A stretch of 25,042 bases of DNA, taken from CAYGTS01 sp964352905. Its GTDB lineage: Bacteria > Pseudomonadota > Gammaproteobacteria > JAHCLG01. Numbering within the stretch: the stretch's first letter is position 1; each line of letters starts with the position of its first letter. Under the pieces are notes generated by a model. The model was not told the DNA's origin. It ran no database searches and was given only the letters and a program-made list of their open reading frames with translations. The DNA lies in the NCBI GenBank assembly GCA_964352905.1, contig CAYGTS010000023.1, positions 1 to 25,042 on the forward strand, in the 5' to 3' direction. This document shows positions 1 through 8,100 of the stretch, in pieces. A program made the translations under genes and the position numbers.

Positions 1-54
1 TTTAATGTGAGATTGCCCAAATATGGCTGTTCCTCGCTACACCGGGAATTGCTG
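1..54. repeat. Left copy of 54-bp inverted repeat
   Basis: Bases 1-54 are the exact reverse complement of 24944-24997. The copy starts at the window edge, so it may extend further left. It contains gctgttcctcgctacaccgg and ends in gggaattgctg. A related but degenerate stretch is seen at 19664-19682. The family identity is unknown to me. Confidence 0.9.
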
Positions 55-98
55 CGAAAGCATGGTGCCTAACATTCAATTAGGCTATCATTAACAAG

Positions 99-114
99 GT
101 TGAGCATTTCAACC
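99..114. other. Small hairpin in the leader of the first gene
   Basis: The sequence ggttga-N4-tcaacc is a 6-bp perfect stem lying 59 bases upstream of the first gene's start. The rest of 55-172 shows no open frame that I believe, and no clear promoter hexamers. A regulatory role is only a possibility. Confidence 0.3.
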
Positions 115-172
115 ACTCTTGAATACTCGCGAAACATTTTAGGGAAATCAACGTAACAAGGAGGACACTCAT

Positions 173-511
173 ATGATGTGCATGTTGAATTTATCCATTG
201 CGGTAGAACTGATTGCTTTAGGCGTTGGTATCGCTTTCTTAGTCTGGGCTTATCAAAGCAGTGGCGCTGGTACCAAACTGGCAAAAGTATTTGGTTATAT
301 CATTGCCATACTTGCTGTCGTATTAATGGTTTTCACTGGTTATTGTGGCACAATGCATTGGATGAAAAGAGGGTTTGGTTATGGGCACGGCCCAGGTTGT
401 GGCGCTGGCTGCATGATGAAGCATCATATGATGCGAAAAATGATGCAACCACAGCAGCAACAAGGCCCAATGATGCAACAACAGCAACAACCAGCGGCAA
501 ATCAACAATAA
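173..511 (+). CDS. Small Met/His-rich two-helix membrane protein
   Basis: A 112-residue protein I cannot assign to a named family. Two hydrophobic segments (about residues 5-27 and 38-58) should span the inner membrane. After them comes a tail of about 50 residues dominated by Met, His, Cys, Gly and Gln: GYGHGPGCGAGCMMKHHMM, then MM and poly-Gln runs. Such Met/His/Cys tails commonly bind copper or other soft metals, so a metal-handling role is a reasonable guess, but no known metal-transport gene adjoins it. The start is well supported: AAGGAGGA at 158-165 lies about 8 bases before ATG 173. A second ATG at 176 is possible. It is monocistronic and ends at a strong hairpin shared with the convergent methyltransferase gene. 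Confidence 0.75.
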   Translation: MMCMLNLSIAVELIALGVGIAFLVWAYQSSGAGTKLAKVFGYIIAILAVVLMVFTGYCGTMHWMKRGFGYGHGPGCGAGCMMKHHMMRKMMQPQQQQGPMMQQQQQPAANQQ

Positions 512-525
512 TATATAAAACTAAA

Positions 526-569
526 GTAACTATTCAGTAAATTCACAATTAAATTTACTGAATAGTTAC
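526..569. terminator. Bidirectional hairpin terminator
   Basis: An 18-bp perfect stem (526-543 pairs with 552-569) closes an 8-base loop, between two convergent genes. It is followed by attattttt on the + side and, read on the - strand, by a ctttagtttt stretch, so it could stop transcription both ways. The stem is AT-rich, with no GC-rich base. Confidence 0.75.
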
Positions 570-571
570 GA

Positions 572-1504
572 TTATTTTTCAGCAATGACGGTGGGAAATA
601 AACATGCCTTGTCATAAATAAAATGGATATTTTTAAAACCAGCTAATTTTAACTGTTGCTCTGTTTGTTGTGTTGATCGATAACAATGCCATTTGGCATT
701 AATAATATCGACAAAAATAGTTTTTTGTAACAGAAGATCATCTTGATTAATTTCTTTAAAATTCCATTCACACTGTTCAGCCACGTTGGGTGGTGGTGTT
801 AGAAAACTAGTGATTAATTTCCCATTTTTTTTAAGGGCATTATAAAATTGTTTATAAAGCTTAATGACTTCACCATCATCAGACATATAAATATTAAGCC
901 CATTACTTGAAATGAGATCAAATTTTTCAGAGACTTCAAGTTGCCATGCATCTTGTTCAATTAATGTAACAAAATGAGATAATTTTTGTTTTTTTGCCAA
1001 ACTATCTGCATCTTGCAGAGCGCCTGGATCATAATCAATACCAATTAATTCAATATTTTTAATTCCATCAAAGTTAAGATAGAGCAGTTCACCCATCATA
1101 CCGCAGGGAATACAGGCCAACGTAGCATTATTTTTTACTTGCTTTTGAATTTCAGTTAAGAATATTTCAAACCGTTGTTGTGTTGCCAATGCTGTGGGGG
1201 CACGATTTAGTAGAAAATTTTCTAAATTAGAGAGCGTTTCTTTTTGATTATTTCCCGCAGTTTTCTTGTTAAGCCAAGGGTGTGTTAATACATAATGAGT
1301 CCAATATCCGTTTAACCCTCTGTTTTGTAATAAAAAAAGGCCCAGATCAAATTGAGTCAATTCATTGAGTAAATTTAATTGTTGCTTTGTCACAGCAGCA
1401 TTTTTGTCAGTAGAGTTTAAAATTCTTTGCCGCACGTCATGAATAGTCTTATCAGTAAAATGTTTAGCAATAGAGTGTGACAATAATGGTTGTTGTTCTT
1501 GCAT
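572..1504 (-). CDS. Class I SAM-dependent methyltransferase, substrate unknown
   Basis: A 310-residue soluble protein with a Rossmann methyltransferase core in its second half. Motif I is ACIPCGMMGELL (about residues 130-141). The acidic residue after strand 2 lies in IGIDYDP (D157/D159), and strand 4 is FDLISSNGLNIY. The N-terminal ~110 residues are helical and have no recognised motif. Motif I has C-G-M-M-G in place of the usual G-x-G-x-G, which still fits a SAM loop. The substrate cannot be told from sequence. The start is supported by AAGGAAAG located 6-13 bases upstream of the ATG. It is transcribed divergently from moxR and shares a palindrome-rich intergenic region. It is not adjacent to any biosynthetic gene that would suggest a pathway. 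Confidence 0.8.
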   Translation of the reverse strand: MQEQQPLLSHSIAKHFTDKTIHDVRQRILNSTDKNAAVTKQQLNLLNELTQFDLGLFLLQNRGLNGYWTHYVLTHPWLNKKTAGNNQKETLSNLENFLLNRAPTALATQQRFEIFLTEIQKQVKNNATLACIPCGMMGELLYLNFDGIKNIELIGIDYDPGALQDADSLAKKQKLSHFVTLIEQDAWQLEVSEKFDLISSNGLNIYMSDDGEVIKLYKQFYNALKKNGKLITSFLTPPPNVAEQCEWNFKEINQDDLLLQKTIFVDIINAKWHCYRSTQQTEQQLKLAGFKNIHFIYDKACLFPTVIAEK

Positions 1505-1527
1505 GTAGCTTTCCTTGTAAAAAATAC

Positions 1528-1556
1528 ATGTTACATTACCTTTTTTTCTGTTACAA
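1528..1556 (-). promoter_or_regulatory. Candidate sigma70 promoter of the methyltransferase gene
   Basis: On the - strand, TTGTAA (1556-1551) and TAACAT (1533-1528) are separated by 17 bases, about 24 bases upstream of the methyltransferase ATG. Each hexamer matches consensus at 4 of 6 positions. This is an unaided consensus match only. Confidence 0.35.
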
Positions 1557-1559
1557 GGC

Positions 1560-1587
1560 TACTACTGGTAGTATGCTAATTTAGCAT
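1560..1587. promoter_or_regulatory. Two abutting palindromes, possible operator
   Basis: TACTAC-TG-GTAGTA (1560-1573) is a perfect inverted repeat. It shares its last base with a second perfect one, ATGCTAA-T-TTAGCAT (1573-1587). They lie between the divergent methyltransferase and moxR genes, where a dimeric repressor or activator could act on both. No regulator is encoded nearby. Confidence 0.4.
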
Positions 1588-1673
1588 GGGTAAACTAAAA
1601 AGCGATTCAGAGATGACGCTTGTTAAGCATCATGCTAAAATCACTCGATATGCATCATTCTGAGGTGAATAAT

Positions 1674-2669
1674 ATGGAAACATCTAACGTGTTAGCACTT
1701 TCTTCACATCAAGACACTTTTAAGCAATTATCTCATCATCTTAACCAACGTATTCTCGGTCAGGAAGTATTAGTTAATCGTTTATTAATTGCATTATTAA
1801 CGGATGGGCATTTACTCGTAGAAGGTGCACCAGGACTTGCCAAAACACGTGCGATTAAAGAATTAGCCGCTTGCATTGAAGGTGAATTTCATCGTATTCA
1901 ATTCACACCTGATTTATTGCCGGCTGATTTAACTGGTACAGAAATTTATCGCCCGCAAGAAGGCTCCTTTGTTTTTAAACAGGGCCCAATTTTTCATAAT
2001 GTTTTGCTTGCCGATGAAATTAATCGTGCACCTGCTAAAGTGCAATCGGCCTTATTAGAAGCCATGGCAGAACGACAAGTCACTGTTGCCAGCGTCACTT
2101 ATCCTTTGCCCAAATTATTTTTAGTCATGGCAACGCAAAACCCAATTGAACAAGAAGGCACCTATCCTTTGCCTGAAGCACAACTCGATCGCTTTTTAAT
2201 GTATGTGAAAATTTCTTATCCCAATGCCAAAGCAGAACATGCCATTTTAAAATTAAATCGCGATGAAAGTTTATCAGAATTAGAACATCATGCGCGAAAT
2301 GTGCCGATTGTCGCGCAAGATTTAATTATGCAGGTGCGTCGTGAGATTTTATCCCTGCATTTATCACCAGCACTTGAAGAATATATCGTGCAATTAGTCA
2401 TCGCAACGCGGCATCCCAAACCTTACGGTGATCAACTTGCAAAGTGGGTGCGTTTTGGTGCCTCACCGCGCGCAACGATTGCATTGGATCGCTGTGCACG
2501 CGCGCATGCTTGGCTAAAAGGACGTGATTATGTTTCACCCGAAGATATTCATGCGATTGCCCATGATGTATTGCGCCATCGCATTATTTTAACCTACGAA
2601 GCAGAAGCCGAAGGTGTTGATAGTGATTCATTTATTAGTTCATTGTTAGAGCGCGTTGCTATTCCATAA
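1674..2669 (+). CDS. moxR: MoxR-family AAA+ ATPase
   Basis: A 331-residue AAA+ ATPase of the MoxR (AAA_3) family, a chaperone-like enzyme that works with von Willebrand factor A (VWA) proteins. From the chosen start, Walker A is GAPGLAKT (residues 51-58), Walker B is VLLADEINR (about 110-118), sensor 1 is VMATQNP (about 151-157), and a GASPRA motif follows in the C-terminal lid. Length is usual for the family. The frame is open from a TTG at 1620, but ATG 1674 is preferred: AGGTG (1663-1667) sits 6 bases before it and family members begin at about this place. It is the first gene of a moxR-DUF58-DUF4381-batA run, with 14 bases to the next gene. Confidence 0.95.
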   Translation: METSNVLALSSHQDTFKQLSHHLNQRILGQEVLVNRLLIALLTDGHLLVEGAPGLAKTRAIKELAACIEGEFHRIQFTPDLLPADLTGTEIYRPQEGSFVFKQGPIFHNVLLADEINRAPAKVQSALLEAMAERQVTVASVTYPLPKLFLVMATQNPIEQEGTYPLPEAQLDRFLMYVKISYPNAKAEHAILKLNRDESLSELEHHARNVPIVAQDLIMQVRREILSLHLSPALEEYIVQLVIATRHPKPYGDQLAKWVRFGASPRATIALDRCARAHAWLKGRDYVSPEDIHAIAHDVLRHRIILTYEAEAEGVDSDSFISSLLERVAIP

Positions 2670-2683
2670 AAACTGAGGATGCT

Positions 2684-3643
2684 ATGTTAACTAAGATACG
2701 CAACCCAAAATCCAAAACAAACCCCAATGCAGGTATCAGTTTGAGTTTAAATGAATTAATGCAATTGCGTTATGTGAGCAATCATATCGATTTAAAAAGC
2801 CTGATTAAAACACGTACTATTTTAAGTGGTGATCAATTATCGCACTTGCGCGGTCGCGGGATTGATTTTGCTGAAGTGAGGCATTATCAAGCCGGCGATG
2901 ATATTCGGCATATCGATTGGCGTGTAACTGCACGCAGCGGTAAAGCCCACACTAAAATTTTCCAAGAAGAACGTGAGCGTCCTGTTTTTTTTGTGGTTGA
3001 TTATGGGGCTAGCATGTTTTTTGGTACGCGCCATTGCTACAAATCAGTTGTTGCAGCAACCGCTGCGAGCATGCTTGCTTGGGCGGCCAGTCAACAAGGT
3101 GATCGTATTGGTGGTATTGTTTTTTCTGATCAGCATTTTCATGAAATTAAGCCCACTGCTGGCACTAAAGGTGTGATTGCTTTGTTAAAATTATTAGCGG
3201 ATAAAAACTATCCTGATAGTGATAATTTAAATGAAGACAGTTTAACGACAGCATTAGGGCGCTTGCGCAGAATTGCACGACCAGGCAGTTTAATTTTTAT
3301 TTTAAGTGATTTTATTAATTTAAATAACGATAGTGAAAAACATTTAAGCCAACTAGTAAAACACAATGATGTGGTTGCGGGTTTTATTTATGATCCCTTA
3401 GAAAAAAATCCACCGCCACCCAATTATTATAGCATTACTAATGGCCAAGAAATTATTCAACTTAACACGCATGATCAATCTTTATGTCAACAATACCATC
3501 ATCATTTTGATCAGCGAGTAGAAAAGCTAACCATGCTTTGTCGTGAACAACAAATGCCATTGATTATGTTAAGCACCGATCAAGATAGTGTTACTCGTTT
3601 AAGCAGTGAAAGTCGCTATTTGTTCAGAGGAAAAAAACGATGA
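2684..3643 (+). CDS. DUF58 protein (degenerate VWA fold)
   Basis: A 319-residue DUF58 family protein, nearly always encoded beside moxR. The DUF58 signature DDIRHIDWRVTAR is at about residues 72-84. It is followed by VFFVVDYGASM (about 101-111), where D106 and S110 recall the metal-binding DxSxS site of VWA domains, though the site is incomplete. No membrane segment is evident, so it should be cytoplasmic. The start has GAGG 7 bases upstream of the ATG. Its stop overlaps the next gene in an ATGA arrangement, which suggests translational coupling. Role: unknown partner of MoxR in envelope maintenance, by family knowledge. Confidence 0.92.
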   Translation: MLTKIRNPKSKTNPNAGISLSLNELMQLRYVSNHIDLKSLIKTRTILSGDQLSHLRGRGIDFAEVRHYQAGDDIRHIDWRVTARSGKAHTKIFQEERERPVFFVVDYGASMFFGTRHCYKSVVAATAASMLAWAASQQGDRIGGIVFSDQHFHEIKPTAGTKGVIALLKLLADKNYPDSDNLNEDSLTTALGRLRRIARPGSLIFILSDFINLNNDSEKHLSQLVKHNDVVAGFIYDPLEKNPPPPNYYSITNGQEIIQLNTHDQSLCQQYHHHFDQRVEKLTMLCREQQMPLIMLSTDQDSVTRLSSESRYLFRGKKR

Positions 3644-4107
3644 ATCAAGTGGGCGATCCCTTGGAAAATTTACGCGATATTCATTTACCACCAGCTATTT
3701 CAATGTGGCCGCCGGCACCGGGCTGGTTTATTTTGGCGTTTATTATCTTAGCCATTTTTTTTTATGTAGCTTATTTTTTTTATAAAAGCCGAAAAAAGAA
3801 TCGTGGCAAAAGAGTCGCATTAAAACACTTAATCGAAATCGAAAAAAAACAGCAATCACCACAGATAAAACTTATGGAACTATCAACCTTGTTAAGACGC
3901 GTTGCATTAGCCAAATTTCCGCGTCAAAAAGTAGCCGGCCTACATGGTGTAGCTTGGTTGTTGTTTTTAGATGAAACGGGGGAAACTAAAGAGTTTAGCC
4001 AAGGTGTGGGTAAAATTTTAGCCAGTGCGCCTTACAGTGATACAACCCAAAATTTTTCACAACAATTATTTATTGTCACAAAAACCTGGATTGAGAAAAA
4101 CGCATGA
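3640..4107 (+). CDS. DUF4381 membrane protein of the Bat operon
   Basis: A 155-residue protein with the usual DUF4381 layout: a short N-terminal stretch with LRDIHLPPAIS and WPPAPGW (about residues 10-30), one transmembrane helix (about 29-48), a basic stop-transfer sequence (KSRKKNRGKR), and a cytoplasmic helical domain. DUF4381 proteins are typical of gammaproteobacterial moxR-bat operons, sitting between the DUF58 gene and batA, as here. It overlaps its neighbours by ATGA junctions at both ends (3640 and 4104). The biochemical function of the family is not established. Confidence 0.9.
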   Translation: MNQVGDPLENLRDIHLPPAISMWPPAPGWFILAFIILAIFFYVAYFFYKSRKKNRGKRVALKHLIEIEKKQQSPQIKLMELSTLLRRVALAKFPRQKVAGLHGVAWLLFLDETGETKEFSQGVGKILASAPYSDTTQNFSQQLFIVTKTWIEKNA

Positions 4108-5111
4108 TTAATTTTGCTAGTGCTGGGGTTTTTATATTATTGCCATTGCCGTGGCTATTACGCTATTTCATGCCGAGCGCACAACCAAAAAATACCAGCG
4201 CATTGAAAGTGCCTTTTTATCAAGCGCTGGCTAAAGTTATTAGTAAGCGTAACAGCCGCTATCACTACTTCCATTGGTCACATCTTATTGCTTATCTAAT
4301 TTGGATTTTACTGGTTATTGCGGCAAGTGGCCCGCAAATCGTTGGTAAAGCAATCCCGTTATCGCGCAGTGGGCGTAATATTATGCTAGCAATCGATTTA
4401 TCACAATCCATGACATTGCCAGATTTTACCCTACAAAGGCAACGTGTGCGTCGTATCGATGTTGTTAAAGAGGTTGCGACGCATTTTATTAGTGAGCGTG
4501 AAGGTGATCGCATCGGTTTAATTCTGTTTGGTACAAAAGCTTATGTGCGAACCCCTTTAACGTTTGATTTGAAAACCGTGAAAAATGCCTTAAACGATAG
4601 CACAATTGGTTTAGCCGGTGGCATGACGGCGATCGGTGATGCGGTTGCTTTAGCCGTAAAACGCTTACAACAATATCCCAAAAAATCACGTGTGTTGATT
4701 TTATTAACCGATGGTATGAGCAACGTTGGTCATATTGATCCCTTAAAAGCCGCTGAATTAGCCGCCAATGCAGGTATTAAAATCTATACCATTGGTATTG
4801 GTGGTGAAGGTGTCATGGTGCCAACCTATTTTGGCATGCAAATGATTAATGCTAGCAATGACTTAGATGAGCAAACGTTAAAAAGCATTGCGCATTTAAC
4901 CGAAGGTAAATTCTTTCGTGCCAAAAATACCCAAGCGCTACAACAAATTTACCAGAAAATTAATCAACTTGAACCATCGTTAAGTAAAAACTTAACCTAT
5001 CGACCCATTACACCACTGTATTTTTGGCCTTTACTATTAGCATTTTTACTCAGTGTTGTTGTGATGCTAGGTAAATTTTATAGTTCTTGGGGATATATCA
5101 GCTCGCGATGA
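4104..5111 (+). CDS. batA: BatA, VWA-domain membrane protein
   Basis: A 335-residue VWA protein. There are hydrophobic segments near both ends (about residues 5-24, 58-76 and 308-330), so the VWA domain should lie between membrane helices. The metal-ion-dependent adhesion site is complete: D98-L-S100-Q-S102, T175 in GGMTAIGDA, and D203 in LLTDG. Bat proteins were named for aerotolerance in Bacteroides; in gammaproteobacteria they are linked to envelope stress, with the exact job unclear. It is the last gene of the first half of the operon. The usual next gene, batB, begins only 6.5 kb further on because an antisense gene lies between them. Confidence 0.93.
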   Translation: MINFASAGVFILLPLPWLLRYFMPSAQPKNTSALKVPFYQALAKVISKRNSRYHYFHWSHLIAYLIWILLVIAASGPQIVGKAIPLSRSGRNIMLAIDLSQSMTLPDFTLQRQRVRRIDVVKEVATHFISEREGDRIGLILFGTKAYVRTPLTFDLKTVKNALNDSTIGLAGGMTAIGDAVALAVKRLQQYPKKSRVLILLTDGMSNVGHIDPLKAAELAANAGIKIYTIGIGGEGVMVPTYFGMQMINASNDLDEQTLKSIAHLTEGKFFRAKNTQALQQIYQKINQLEPSLSKNLTYRPITPLYFWPLLLAFLLSVVVMLGKFYSSWGYISSR

Positions 5112-5124
5112 CGTAGCTCTCGTC

Positions 5125-5160
5125 TTAAGCAATTATTTTGCGTAAAAGATTTTGCCTTAA
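5125..5160. terminator. Imperfect hairpin between batA and the convergent NACHT gene
   Basis: TTAAG-CA (5126-5132) can pair with TG-CCTTAA (5153-5160) with a bulge, and inner A/T runs extend the stem around gcg. It lies exactly between the convergent batA and NACHT gene ends and overlaps the latter's stop codon. The stretch 5140-5156 also resembles a module of the dispersed repeat seen at 11494 and 15337. Confidence 0.4.
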
Positions 5161-8100
5161 TGGCTGTGCCGTCTTTTTCGATGCGTTTTAATATTTAAAT
5201 TAGCTAAGTTAATTCCCTCAACCAATTGTTTTTGGATAGCGTCTTGCCAGGGTTCTTTTAAAGCATTTAAATTCTGTCGTTCATGAGCAGTTAACGTGTT
5301 ATCTTGTAGTAAATGAACAAAAGCCTTTAGTAAAAATTGTTCTGGCAGCTCTTTAAGCTTGTTGATTAATTCTTTGTGGAAACTTTCTCTGAAAAAATTG
5401 TAGCTCTGCTCTTGGCTGACTATCAGTGCCGATCTAAGAAAAAAAATAAGCGCAGAATTATTGGTTAATTTATTCCGATATAAAAACTTTATCAACGCAT
5501 CTCTAACGTAAGATTGGCAAAAATGCCAGTTTTTATAACAATAACAAAGATAGTCATAGGCACCTTTTCCAAAGTCATTACCTAAGTAAGCAGTCGATGG
5601 AATACCGGCATCACAATCCCAAAAGGAGAGTCCTTCTGTTTCGGCTAATTTTTTTGCCAAATAATCATCAACTGATTTCAAAGATTGACCAAATGTGTGT
5701 GCTATAGCAATTGGATTAACGAAACCACCTTTACTCAATACAAAAGTGAGGGGTTGGGGTGGTGCGGGTAGTTGATGGGTTAGCTTAGCAATAACAGCTA
5801 ATTCTTTTTCAGAAGAAATGATAGTGCTGTTATCTTGTAAGAATAAATAATAGCTCTCACAAATTTCTAATTTATTTATTGCAGTTAAATGATTATCATT
5901 CGAATTAGTGTTAGGACCACTGCCGAATAGCTGCATCTGTTCAGTAACAGCTTCTTGAAAAAGCGCGATATTGGGTAATACTATTTCTCCTTGAATTTGC
6001 CCTTTGATCATTATTTTATTATCTTCGATCATGAGTGCTGAATCATAGTGAAAACAGTAATGATATAACAAGCTTGATAAACCCCTAAGAGCTTTTGAAT
6101 TTGCTAAGGTTAAAAGCGCAAAGCGCTGCTGAAAATGGTATAATATCGCTATCGGATCCTGGTAGTTTACGAAAGAATATATAATTTTCTTTTTTTCCTT
6201 ATCAGTGATTGATTCTGTTTCAACGTTATAAATTTCAATAATCAAATCCATTAAACAGGAAAATTGCTCACCCTGATAATCTTCTTGAATCAATTCAAGT
6301 AACACATTAATGGCTAAAGTGATTTCAAAATCGCCTTGAACACGCTCAAGGAGATTATATTTTAGTAATTCAGCTATTGCCTCACAAAATCTATCTTTAA
6401 GTAATAAGATAACCGGTAAGCCAGCATTGAAATCCCAAAAGCGTGCACGTCCTATTTTAAATAAGGTGGTAATATGTTCATCTGTTAACAATGAAGCTTG
6501 ATTTAAACGATACACTACATCTAGCACACAATTCTTTTGATCAAAGTTTTTGGTGAATGATTTAACACAATCTTGCAGTGTAATCAGTTTCTGATCGATC
6601 ATGAAGCTTAGTAACGCATAAGCCTTGCGATAATCATCGTCATTGTCTTTTCCTGCTGCATATATTTGCAACAGGTTATCTCGTATATCGGCAATTAATT
6701 TTGCCTCTATAGTTTGACTTAAACAATATTTTTTTATTAATTTTAGGTTATTTAATATTGTTTTCTTCTTTAAAGAACCCTTTATTTCATTAAGCATCAC
6801 TGCAGATGAACTATCATATTGATAATCTTCAATAGTATATAACGATTTATAACTGTAACAATCAATGGCGTCTTCAGCAGAAAGGTTTTTTTTGATACGG
6901 GAGGAATGGGTCTTAATAATTTCATGCTGGGTTTGCTCTGCTTTCTCAGAAAGCTCTTTTAATAACTTTTCAAGACGAACATCATAACCGTATTTTTTTA
7001 AACATGCTTGATTCATATTTTTGTAACAAGCCAGGAGTAAATTGCGATACGATTTACCTACCAAATCTTTTTTTGGTTCTAATAAAAAATCACAAAAAGC
7101 CATAAGCGCATTAAGAGGATCCCCTTTTAAAAAAGCAGGTTGCGATTCAGCAGTAACAATGCCTGCAACAAACTGCCAGACTACTTGTAACTCAGCATTA
7201 TATAATTCGTTAGCCCAATGATTATTTAAATAGTTAGCTTGTTCGTGCTGGGAAATGGTTAGCAATTGTTCAACCCAATAGAGTGCTGCAAAATACTCAA
7301 TTTGGGTTTGATGATCAAAGTGATAATGTGATGCAAGCGTTGCTGGGATTTTGGTTATGTTAGTAATCAGGCCAAATTGCTGTAAGTCTAAGTCTAGAAC
7401 TTCATCTGCAATCAAAGAATAATGGGCAGCATTAGGAAATAATTTAGCATAGGCAACTTGTTTTAATCTTGTGACCATTTCACTTGATAAATGCCCGAGT
7501 CGTTTCCTCTTAAGACGACTTTGCTCAGTTCGATTATGATCATGATGATACTTTCTGAAATTTGCTTGTATGAAAGCATCAAATAATGTTGCTAAAGTAA
7601 CATCATTTAATTTAGCTAAATCACTGTCAGTATTGGCAATGATTTCACAGGCAATCCGGCACATCAAAGGTTTACCTAGTAGCTGTAACCGATTATTAGT
7701 TTGCCAGTGAGAAATCAATTCACAGGCGGTCTTTTGTAAGGTTTGGTCATCAGCAAAGAAACCCACAATAAACTGTTGTATTTGTTCATGATCAAAGGGC
7801 TTAATGGTAAGGTAAACATTAGGTTGTACAGAAATAAAGTTTGCAGCACTCGGTCGTGAAGTTAATAAACAATATTTTTGGTTTAGCAATGTTACTATTA
7901 ATGTATTTAATTCATTGCGCTGTTCAGGCAACATTTCATCAAAGCCATCAAGCAGCCATAACACATTACCATTTTCAAGATCATCATTTAATAATGCATT
8001 TTGCCATTCTTCTAAGAAATCCATATCAAGATAAGCTTGCGCCAATTGCAGTAAGCTCCAATCATGCATGTCTTTTCGCAGGGTTTTTAATGGTATTCTT

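Noticed and set aside
178..540. Overlapping 120-codon frame on the + strand at the first gene
   Set aside because: It is the shifted frame of the Met/His-rich protein; that frame has the better ribosome site and clear membrane helices.
1620..1673. Longer MoxR starting at TTG 1620
   Set aside because: No ribosome site there, while ATG 1674 has AGGTG at proper spacing and gives the usual family length.
4292..4723. Three - strand frames over batA
   Set aside because: They are antisense shadows of a well-conserved VWA gene with no features of their own.
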